Positions 58,078 to 64,000 of a DNA stretch of 64,000 bases are shown piece by piece (the stretch's first letter is position 1; each line of letters begins with the position of its first letter). This DNA comes from Streptomyces sp. VRA16 Mangrove soil. GTDB lineage: Bacteria; Actinomycetota; Actinomycetes; Streptomycetales; Streptomycetaceae. Below the pieces are notes generated by a model, which was not told the origin of the DNA, did no database searches, and was given only the letters and a program-made list of their open reading frames with translations. Made by a program: the position numbers and the translations under genes. The stretch spans positions 45,426 to 109,425 of the forward strand of contig NZ_JAFVLN010000024.1 in assembly GCF_017377775.1 (NCBI RefSeq), given 5' to 3'.

Positions 58078-58902
58078 ATGCCGTCCGTCCGCCGAGACCT
58101 CGACCCGAGCGCATCGCCGCTCGACTACTACGGGTACGAGTTGCGCCGCCGACGGGAGGCGGCGGGCCTCACCCTGGGGCAGTTGGGGGACTGCATCTTC
58201 TGTACGGGTTCCCTGGTGGGCCAGATCGAGTGCGCGAAGAAGGTGCCGACCCGCGATTTCAGTGAGCGGGTGGACGCGGCGCTCGGCACGGAGGGGTTCT
58301 TCTCGGGGCTGGTCGGTCTGGTGCTGCGGTCGCAACTGCCGTACTGGTTTCAGGCATTCGCCGAGATGGAGGCCAGGGCCACGTACATCTCCACGTACCA
58401 GTGTCAGGTTGTGTACGGGCTTCTGCAGACGGAGGAGTACGCACGGGCCGTCCTGTCCGTGGAGGAGCACGACGACCTGGAGGCCAAGGTCGCCGCGCGT
58501 CTGGAGCGGCAGCGGGTGCTGGAGCGGGCCGAACCGCCCGCGCTGTGGGTGGTGCTCGACGAGGCGGTGTTGCACCGTGAGATCGGTGGCCCGAACGTCA
58601 TGCGGCGACAACTGGCCCGGTTGTTGGACTTCCGGGATGTACAGGTTCTGCCGTTCTCCGCAGGCCAACACGCGGGAATGATGGGGACGTTCACCATGTT
58701 GCGCTTCACCGGCGACCCGGATCTCTACTACAGCGAGAGCTATGCCTCGGGCCATATGACCGCCAACCCGCAAGTGATCAGGGAGCGTTCGGTCGGCTAC
58801 GCTCGGCTGCAGGCGGACGCCCTCTCCCCCAAAGAGTCGGCGGCTCTGATCGCTCGCGTCATGGAGGGCAACTATGGGCACCAAAGCATGGACGTGGCGT
58901 AA
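58078..58902 (+). CDS. XRE-family regulator with DUF5753 domain
   Basis: A 274-residue regulator. The helix-turn-helix ELRRRREAAGLTLGQLGDCIFCTGSLVGQIE is at about residues 21-52. The DUF5753 domain starts near residue 90 (PYWFQAFAEMEARATYISTYQCQVVYGLLQTEEYARAVL). It closes with QADALSPKESAALIARVME. It belongs to the WhiJ-like systems in which the regulator is paired with a DUF397 protein, here the next gene (overlap 29 bases). It likely affects development or antibiotic genes. Confidence 0.9.
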   Translation: MPSVRRDLDPSASPLDYYGYELRRRREAAGLTLGQLGDCIFCTGSLVGQIECAKKVPTRDFSERVDAALGTEGFFSGLVGLVLRSQLPYWFQAFAEMEARATYISTYQCQVVYGLLQTEEYARAVLSVEEHDDLEAKVAARLERQRVLERAEPPALWVVLDEAVLHREIGGPNVMRRQLARLLDFRDVQVLPFSAGQHAGMMGTFTMLRFTGDPDLYYSESYASGHMTANPQVIRERSVGYARLQADALSPKESAALIARVMEGNYGHQSMDVA

Positions 58903-59065
58903 GTCGTCGTACAGCGGCAGCAGCGGCGGCGAGTGCCTCGAAGTCGCCGAAACCCCCACCGCCCACATCGCCATCCGCGACTCCAAGGACCCGGGCCGTG
59001 GGTACCTCCGGGTCGGACCCGTGGCGTTCACCCTGTTCGTCGAGGCCGCTCGGGGTCGTTCGTAA
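58874..59065 (+). CDS. DUF397 domain protein
   Basis: A 63-residue protein. The signature WRKSSYSGSSGGECLEVAETPTAHIAIRDSKDPGRGYLRVGPVAFTLFVEAAR covers nearly its whole length. DUF397 proteins are small partners of XRE/DUF5753 regulators (as in the whiJ locus). The ATG is inside the end of the regulator gene, so the two are coupled. Its 3' end overlaps the convergent regulator at 59028 by 38 bases. Confidence 0.92.
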   Translation: MGTKAWTWRKSSYSGSSGGECLEVAETPTAHIAIRDSKDPGRGYLRVGPVAFTLFVEAARGRS

Positions 59066-59894
59066 CGGGTGCCGCCTCCGTCGCTCCCAGGCTCGCCAGC
59101 AGGCGCAGGCCGTCGTGGGCGGGGGTGCCGGGGGCCGCCGACTGGACGATGAGCTCGGTGCCCGAACCGTCGGGCAGCGCGAAGTTCTCCTGGTGCAGGT
59201 CCAGGCGGCCCACCTGCGGGTGCCGGTAGGACTTGCGGCCGTGCGTGCGGGTCCGTACGTCCGCGCGTGCCCACAGCGTCCGGAACGACTCGCTGCGCAT
59301 CGCCAACTCCCCGATGAGGGAGGCCAGTTCCGGGTCGTCCTGGTGGCGGCCCGCCGACAGGCGCAGCGTGCCGACGACGTCCAGCGAGCAGCCCTCCCAG
59401 TCGGCGAAGAGCGCGCGGCCCTCCTCGGTGAGGAAGACGTGCCGCGCGAGGTTGAGCCCCTCGGCGCAGCCCCCGTAGAGGAGATCGCCGAGCCGGTTCG
59501 CGGCCAGCACCGTCATGCGGTGGTCGATCAGGAACGCGGGGGCGTCCACCACCAGATTCAGGACCTGCAGCAGCTCCGGGCGCACGCCCCGGCCCGCGGG
59601 GGCGGCGGTGCGGCGCGGCGCGGGGGAGGGGCGCTGGGCGAGCCGGTGCAGATGCTCGCGCTCCACCTCGTCCAGGCCGAGCGCGCGGGCCAGCGCGTCG
59701 AGGACCTGCGCCGACGGCTGACGGGCCCGGCCCTGCTCCAGCCGCACGTAGTAGTCGACGCTCACCCCTGACAGGTGGGCGACCTCCTCGCGCCGCAGCC
59801 CGCTCACCCGGCGGCGCGCGTCGGTGGGGATGCCGACGGACTCCGGGCGGACCCGGGCCCGGCGTGTGCGCAGGAAGTCGGCGAGATCGTCCAT
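59028..59894 (-). CDS. XRE-family regulator with MmyB-like ligand-binding domain
   Basis: A 288-residue regulator. The N-terminal HTH reads LRRARVRPESVGIPTDARRRVSGLRREEVAHLSGVSVDYYVRLEQGRARQPSAQVLDALARALGLDEVEREHL. The MmyB-like domain follows (FLIDHRMTVLAANRLGDLLYGGC...GRKSYRHPQVGRLDLHQENFALPDGSGTELIVQSAAPGTPAHDGLRLLASL). Proteins of this type bind fatty-acid or small ligands and repress divergent oxidoreductases. The quinone reductase gene begins 158 bases away and is a likely target. Confidence 0.9.
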   Translation of the reverse strand: MDDLADFLRTRRARVRPESVGIPTDARRRVSGLRREEVAHLSGVSVDYYVRLEQGRARQPSAQVLDALARALGLDEVEREHLHRLAQRPSPAPRRTAAPAGRGVRPELLQVLNLVVDAPAFLIDHRMTVLAANRLGDLLYGGCAEGLNLARHVFLTEEGRALFADWEGCSLDVVGTLRLSAGRHQDDPELASLIGELAMRSESFRTLWARADVRTRTHGRKSYRHPQVGRLDLHQENFALPDGSGTELIVQSAAPGTPAHDGLRLLASLGATEAAPVTNDPERPRRTG

Positions 59895-60051
59895 CGGTCC
59901 AGTATCGGGGCGCGGCGGCGGGCCAGGGTGGTCCTGCCGATACCAGGAAGTCCGGACCTACGGAGACAGCGCCCCTGAACGGCGACGGCGTATCCCGCGA
60001 GGATCGGAGCACAGCGATCCCACCGCACCGCAACCCCAGGAGCGATCCGCC

Positions 60052-60834
60052 ATGAAGGTCTTCATCGTCCACGCCCACCCCGAGCGCCGGTCCCTGAACG
60101 GCGCCCTCACCGATATCGCCGTCGAGACCCTGACGGGCGCCGGTCACGAGGTGCGGGTCAGCGACCTGTACGCGATGAAGTGGAAGGCGAACGTCGACGC
60201 CGACGACTTCGGCGACGCCGCGTCGAGCCCGCTGGACGTGGTCCACGACTCGGGCCGCGCCTACGCGGGCGGCACGCTCACCCCCGACGTGCTGGCCGAA
60301 CAGGAGAAGCTGCGCTGGGCCGACACCGTGATCCTCCAGTTCCCGCTGTGGTGGTACTCGATGCCGGCCGTCCTCAAGGGCTGGGTCGACCGCGTCTTCA
60401 GCTACGGCTTCGGGTACGGGGTCGGCGAGCACAACGCGACCCGTTACGGGGACCGCTTCGGTGAGGGCGCGCTCCAGGGCAGGCGGGCCATGCTGTCCGT
60501 GACCGTCGGCGGCCCCGAGGGCCACTACTCGGACCGCGGCATCAACGGCCCCGTCGACGACCTCCTCTACCCGATCCAGCACGGCATCCTCTTCCACCCC
60601 GGCATGGAGGTCCTGCCGCCGTACGTGCTGTACCGCGCGGGCCGGCTGACCCCCGAGGCGTTCGCGGCGGCGGCCGACAGCTGGCGCGAGCGGCTGCTGA
60701 CCCTGGAGACCACCGCCCCCGTCCCGTACCGGGTACAGAACGCGGGCGACTACGAGCTGCCGGAGGGGCGGCTGCGCGAGGGCCTGGAGGCGCCGGGGCG
60801 CAGCGGGTTCGGGCTGCACGTGCGCGCCGCCTGA
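60052..60834 (+). CDS. NAD(P)H:quinone oxidoreductase (flavodoxin-like)
   Basis: A 260-residue flavoenzyme of the NQO/MdaB/KefF group. N-terminal KVFIVHAHPERRSLNGALTDIAVETL, then WADTVILQFPLWWYSMPAVLKGWVDRVFSYGFGYG and LLSVTVGGPEGHYSDRGINGPVDDLLYPIQHGILFHPGMEVLPPYVLYRAG. It reduces quinones with NAD(P)H and FAD/FMN. ATG 60052 has AGGAG ten bases upstream. The divergent XRE/MmyB regulator likely controls it. Confidence 0.9.
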   Translation: MKVFIVHAHPERRSLNGALTDIAVETLTGAGHEVRVSDLYAMKWKANVDADDFGDAASSPLDVVHDSGRAYAGGTLTPDVLAEQEKLRWADTVILQFPLWWYSMPAVLKGWVDRVFSYGFGYGVGEHNATRYGDRFGEGALQGRRAMLSVTVGGPEGHYSDRGINGPVDDLLYPIQHGILFHPGMEVLPPYVLYRAGRLTPEAFAAAADSWRERLLTLETTAPVPYRVQNAGDYELPEGRLREGLEAPGRSGFGLHVRAA

Positions 60835-60930
60835 CCGGCCGGGACCGCGGCCCTCAACTCCCGCTTCCCGTTCACGCGTTGATCATCGACCGGCCACGCC
60901 CCGACCACCCCCGGGCGCGACGCTCCGGCC

Positions 60931-61794
60931 ATGCCGAGCATGCTCATGACGCGCCGCGCCGCGTCCACCGCCGTCGCCCTGTCCGCCGCCCTGGTCCTCG
61001 CCGCCCAGGCCGCGCCGGCGCAGGCCGCGTCCAACGCCGTACCGACGTACGAGGTGAAGATCAATCTCACCTCGGCGGCCCTCGATTCCGCGCACGCGCC
61101 GCTGGCCGCCGTGAAGTCCGCGTTCGGGATCACCGGCTCGGCGAGCAGCCGCAGCTACGCGTACTACGACACCGACGCCCAGGCCCTGGGGGCGCAGGGC
61201 TGGGACGTGCGGCTGCGGCACAAGAGCGGCAAGGACTTCGAGGAGACGTACAAGAAGCGGTTCCCGGTGACCGGCGGGGACATCGACGCCGCCCTCGACG
61301 CGGCGAACGACGCCGGGTTCGACAGCGGTGACACCAACTACGACGCCGAGGTCGACTGGGGCTACAGCAAGCAGACGCTGAGCTTCAGCAACGAGAAGAG
61401 CCACAGCGCCAGCGGCTACAGCGGCACCGCGATGCCGACCGCGGCCACCGGGCTCGGCTGGGTCGTCAAAGACATCCCCGGCAAGCTCGCCGACTGGGGC
61501 TCCGACGGCTGGGGCACGGGCGTGCTGAAGGCGTCGCGGATCCACGGCCCCGTCACGTCGAGCGTGTACGCGGGTGCGTGGGAGTCGTCCGACGACGCGA
61601 GCATCGAGGTGCTGCCGGTCGTCGGGGCGGGCGGCACCGGGACCACCGAATACATCGTCGAGCTGTCGTTCAAGACGGACAGCTACAGCGACGCCGCGCA
61701 GCTGCACGCCGACGCCATCTCGGTGGCCGACGCCCACGGGTGGCTGTACAAGGGCGACATCCTCAAGACCCAGACCATCCTCGACCGTTACTGA
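60931..61794 (+). CDS. secreted CYTH-like domain protein
   Basis: A 287-residue exported protein with a signal peptide (ASTAVALSAALVLAAQAAPAQAA). The mature start VPTYEVKINLTSAALD and the segment YYDTDAQALGAQGWDVRLRHKSGKDFEETYKKRF are like CYTH/triphosphate-tunnel metalloenzyme folds. The later segment TEYIVELSFKTDSYSDAAQLHADAISVADAHGWLYKGDILKTQTILDRY fits too. Secreted members are unusual because known CYTH enzymes are cytoplasmic; activity is unknown. Two in-frame downstream ATGs are possible starts, since no strong ribosome site is seen. Confidence 0.7.
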   Translation: MPSMLMTRRAASTAVALSAALVLAAQAAPAQAASNAVPTYEVKINLTSAALDSAHAPLAAVKSAFGITGSASSRSYAYYDTDAQALGAQGWDVRLRHKSGKDFEETYKKRFPVTGGDIDAALDAANDAGFDSGDTNYDAEVDWGYSKQTLSFSNEKSHSASGYSGTAMPTAATGLGWVVKDIPGKLADWGSDGWGTGVLKASRIHGPVTSSVYAGAWESSDDASIEVLPVVGAGGTGTTEYIVELSFKTDSYSDAAQLHADAISVADAHGWLYKGDILKTQTILDRY

Positions 61795-61881
61795 GTTCCC
61801 GTACTGAGGTCCTGTACCGAGTTCTTGGTCGCTTTCGGTCGTTCTTGAGATCGCCGCAGCTCGCTGCGGCAGGCTGAGGAC

Positions 61882-62454
61882 ATGACAACGATCGGGATCA
61901 TCCTCGGCAGCACCCGACCCGGCCGCGTGGGGCCGCAGATCGGGGAGTGGGTCGAGAAGGCGGCGCGTGCGCGCACCGACGCGGAGTTCGAGGTCGTGGA
62001 CATCGCCGCGTACGCGCTGCCCCTCTTCGACGAGCCGCGCTCGCCGCGCATGGGGCAGTACGAACACGAGCACACCCGCGCCTGGGCGGCGCGGATCGAC
62101 TCGCTCGACGGGTTCGTGTTCGTCACGCCCGAGTACAACCGGTCGATCCCGGCCGCACTGAAGAACGCGATCGACTTCGTGTACGGCGAGTGGAACAACA
62201 AGGCCGCCGGTTTCATCGGGTACGGCAGCAACGTCGGCGGCGCCCGCGCCGTCGACCACCTGCGGCACATCGCGGGCGGCGTCCAACTCGTCGCCGTACA
62301 CACCCAGTTGCACCTCTCCCTGGGGACCGACTTCGAGTCGTACACGACCTTCGCGCCCGCCGCGCGGCACGAGACGGCGCTGCGGCAGCTGCTCGACGAG
62401 GTCGTCGCCCTGTCCGAGGCGCTGGCCCCGATGCGGCGCCCGCGTCAGGACTGA
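61882..62454 (+). CDS. NADPH-dependent FMN reductase
   Basis: A 190-residue flavodoxin-like enzyme. IGIILGSTRPGRVGPQIGEWVEKAA binds the FMN phosphate. FVFVTPEYNRSIPAALKNAIDFVYGEWNNKAAGFIGYGSNVGGARAVDHLRHI is the isoalloxazine-contact region typical of the FMN_red family. It supplies reduced FMN or reduces quinones/azo compounds. Its stop converges on the next gene with a ten-base overlap. Confidence 0.92.
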   Translation: MTTIGIILGSTRPGRVGPQIGEWVEKAARARTDAEFEVVDIAAYALPLFDEPRSPRMGQYEHEHTRAWAARIDSLDGFVFVTPEYNRSIPAALKNAIDFVYGEWNNKAAGFIGYGSNVGGARAVDHLRHIAGGVQLVAVHTQLHLSLGTDFESYTTFAPAARHETALRQLLDEVVALSEALAPMRRPRQD

Positions 62455-63098
62455 GGCGCGCGCCGTCCCGGGCGGACGATCACCTCGCTCCCGACCGGCA
62501 CGAAACCGCAGGCCAGGAAGGCGCGCAGGGAGCGGGCGTTGCCGGGGGAGACCGCGGCGAAGACCGGTTCGCCGCGCGGTACGAGCGTGAGGGCGTCGGC
62601 GATGAAGGCCCGGCCGCGCCCCGGGCTCCCGGCGTCGGGCGCGTGCAGCTCCACGCCGATCTCGCGCCGCCCGGCGAGCCCGGTGCCGAACGTGACCAGG
62701 CCCCGCTCGTCCCCGAACACCCGTACCGAGGTGCGCAGTTCGCGGGCGTGCCGGACGCGCGGGTGGTCGTCCGCGGTGCCGGACAGGTCCGCGAGACGGG
62801 GTGCGCCGCCGGTGCCGCGGGCCACGAGCACGGCGTCCGTGCAGCCGATCCAGCCGTCGGGGCCCGCCAGCGCGCGCAGCAGATCAGGGGCGAGGGACGC
62901 GCCGAAGCCGTCCGGGCGCAGGGCGTGCACCGCGGCCGCGGGCAGCGCCGTCGCGATCACGGCGTGCCCGGTGAAGGCCACCGAGCTCTCAAGGCCGTGC
63001 GGCAGCGGCGGCAGCAGGGTCACGCCGCCGTCGCAGGGCGGGAAACGCCCCTCGGCCGCGGCGGTGAACAGGGCGAGAAGAGGGTGCGGGTCCGGCAC
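62445..63098 (-). CDS. GNAT-like N-acetyltransferase
   Basis: A 217-residue protein. The N-terminal half (ALFTAAAEGRFPPCDGGVTLLPPLPHGLESSVAFTGHAVIATALPAAAVHAL) is of an actinobacterial type without known function. The C-terminal half shows the GNAT pattern VFAAVSPGNARSLRAFLACGFVPVGSEVIVRP, with an upstream GRGRAFIADAL in place of the usual acetyl-CoA loop. It is weakly similar to RimI-type enzymes. GTG 63098 follows AAAGGAG by eight bases. Substrate unknown. Confidence 0.7.
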   Translation of the reverse strand: MPDPHPLLALFTAAAEGRFPPCDGGVTLLPPLPHGLESSVAFTGHAVIATALPAAAVHALRPDGFGASLAPDLLRALAGPDGWIGCTDAVLVARGTGGAPRLADLSGTADDHPRVRHARELRTSVRVFGDERGLVTFGTGLAGRREIGVELHAPDAGSPGRGRAFIADALTLVPRGEPVFAAVSPGNARSLRAFLACGFVPVGSEVIVRPGRRAPQS

Positions 63099-63261
63099 GG
63101 CGAACGCTCCTTTACCCCACGGTGGTTGTCCGCCCGCGCGGCCCGGAGGTACTGATCAACGTAAAGGATCTTGAGGGAGCGCGAGATCGGAACCAGCGAG
63201 GTGCGCTCCCGGCGGTTGCCGCGTCCGCTCCGTCGCATGGGCAGGACGTACGCTCCGCCAC

Positions 63262-63981
63262 ATGATCGAAGACATAGGTCTCGCTCTGGTGGTGGCGGTC
63301 GCGGGATGCGTGCAGTGGCTGACGGGCATGGGGTTCGCGCTCGTCGCCGCGCCCGCCCTGGTGCTGCTGCTCGGCCCCGGCGACGGGGTACTGCTCGCCA
63401 ACTGCGCGGCGGGCGTGGTGAGTCTGGCCGGTCTCGCGGGCGGCTGGCGGCGGGTGCGGCCGCGCGACATGGTGCCGTTCGTGGCGGCGGCCGTGTGCAC
63501 GGTGCCGGTCGGCACGTGGACCGCGGCGCGGCTGCCCGAACCGGTCCTGATGGTCGTCTTCGGCTCCCTCGTGTGCGTGGCCGTCACGCTGGTCGCCCGG
63601 GGGATGCGGATGCCGGGGCTCGGCGGGCCCGGCGGGGCGCTCGTCGCCGGCGGCGCGGGCGGGTTCATGAACGCGGCCGCCGGGGTGGGCGGTCCGCCGT
63701 TCTCCCTGTACGCGGTGAACGCGGGCTGGCCGATGCGGGAGTTCGTGCCCAACGCCCAGTTCTACGGGGTCGTGGTGAACGTGGTGTCCGTCGCCGCGGG
63801 CGGGTTTCCGCGCTTGGGCGTACGGGCGTGGAGTGTCGCCGGGGCGGCCCTGTTCACCGGGGCGGTGGTGGGGGCGGTGCTGACCGGGCGGGTGCCGGAC
63901 CGGGGGATGCGGCGGTTGGTTCTGGGGTTGGCGTTGGTGGGCGGGGTGGTGGCGGTGGGGAAAGGGGTGGCGGGGTTGTAG
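63262..63981 (+). CDS. TauE/SafE family sulfite exporter-like permease
   Basis: A 239-residue membrane protein with seven to eight helices. LALVVAVAGCVQWLTGMGFALVAAPALVLLLGPGDGVLLANCAAGVVSLAGLAGG is the duplicated N-terminal motif. FMNAAAGVGGPPFSLYAVNAGW is the second-half signature. The family exports sulfite, sulfoacetate or related anions, but the substrate here is unknown. Start ATG 63262. It is divergent from the GNAT-like gene with about 165 bases between. Confidence 0.88.
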   Translation: MIEDIGLALVVAVAGCVQWLTGMGFALVAAPALVLLLGPGDGVLLANCAAGVVSLAGLAGGWRRVRPRDMVPFVAAAVCTVPVGTWTAARLPEPVLMVVFGSLVCVAVTLVARGMRMPGLGGPGGALVAGGAGGFMNAAAGVGGPPFSLYAVNAGWPMREFVPNAQFYGVVVNVVSVAAGGFPRLGVRAWSVAGAALFTGAVVGAVLTGRVPDRGMRRLVLGLALVGGVVAVGKGVAGL

Positions 63982-64000
63982 TGCGGGTGGGGGTGTGGGG

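Overview
The window is high-GC actinobacterial DNA. The codon bias, the chaplin and rodlin genes, the melC tyrosinase pair, the BldN-like promoter motifs, the HATPase/XRE/DUF397 gene sets and the many GTG starts all point to a Streptomyces chromosome. No replication origin, rRNA operon or CRISPR array is present.

Layout. (1) 1-18 kb is conserved core: a DUF6274 gene (266-475), HrpA RNA helicase, four tRNAs on the minus strand (Asp, Phe, Asp, Glu), a membrane metallophosphoesterase, a minimal zincin metallopeptidase, a DEAD-box helicase with a long Arg/Gly/Asp tail, two surface or secreted proteins (one broken by an in-frame TAG), and an amino-acid permease. (2) 18.2-20.1 kb is a decayed integrative element at tRNA-Lys, bounded by a 47-bp direct repeat of the tRNA 3' part. 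It holds a broken tyrosine integrase and one SUKH (SMI1/KNR4) gene. (3) 20.3-24.2 kb is a molybdate locus: a HTH-TOBE regulator, modABC, and a decayed molybdopterin oxidoreductase gene. (4) 24.3-53.3 kb is a cell-surface locus for aerial growth. It carries six chaplins (five short, one of them without cysteines, and one long with a sortase signal), three rodlins, melC1/melC2, several small secreted proteins and an LCP-family transferase. Inside it lies a tightly overlapping exopolysaccharide assembly operon (33.2-43.7 kb): initiating phosphoglycosyltransferase, two GT4 glycosyltransferases, O-antigen-ligase-like polymerase, MurJ-like flippase, CE4 deacetylase, Wzz-like protein and an acyltransferase. 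Beside it are a secreted GH26 glycosidase and an ATP-grasp/flavoprotein pair. (5) 53.3-57.1 kb is an arsenic resistance island: arsO, arsR, acr3, a second arsR and arsC, with palindromic operators. (6) 57.1-64 kb holds mixed regulators and redox enzymes: an SseB-like protein, an HATPase, an XRE/DUF5753 plus DUF397 pair, an XRE/MmyB-type regulator, a quinone reductase, a secreted CYTH-like protein, an FMN reductase, a GNAT-like protein and a TauE/SafE permease.

How the parts may work together. Chaplins and rodlins coat aerial hyphae and spores. The nested polymer operon, the LCP protein (attachment of glycopolymers to peptidoglycan) and the GH26 enzyme (trimming or release) would make a surface glycan at the same stage. 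Sequences close to the recalled sigma-BldN consensus lie upstream of two chaplins and two rodlins, so shared developmental control is plausible. The glycan's structure and its link to the chaplin layer are inference. Chaplin and rodlin names by position (chpG beside melC2, chpF, chpA, chpD, rdlA, rdlB) rest on recall of the S. coelicolor order.
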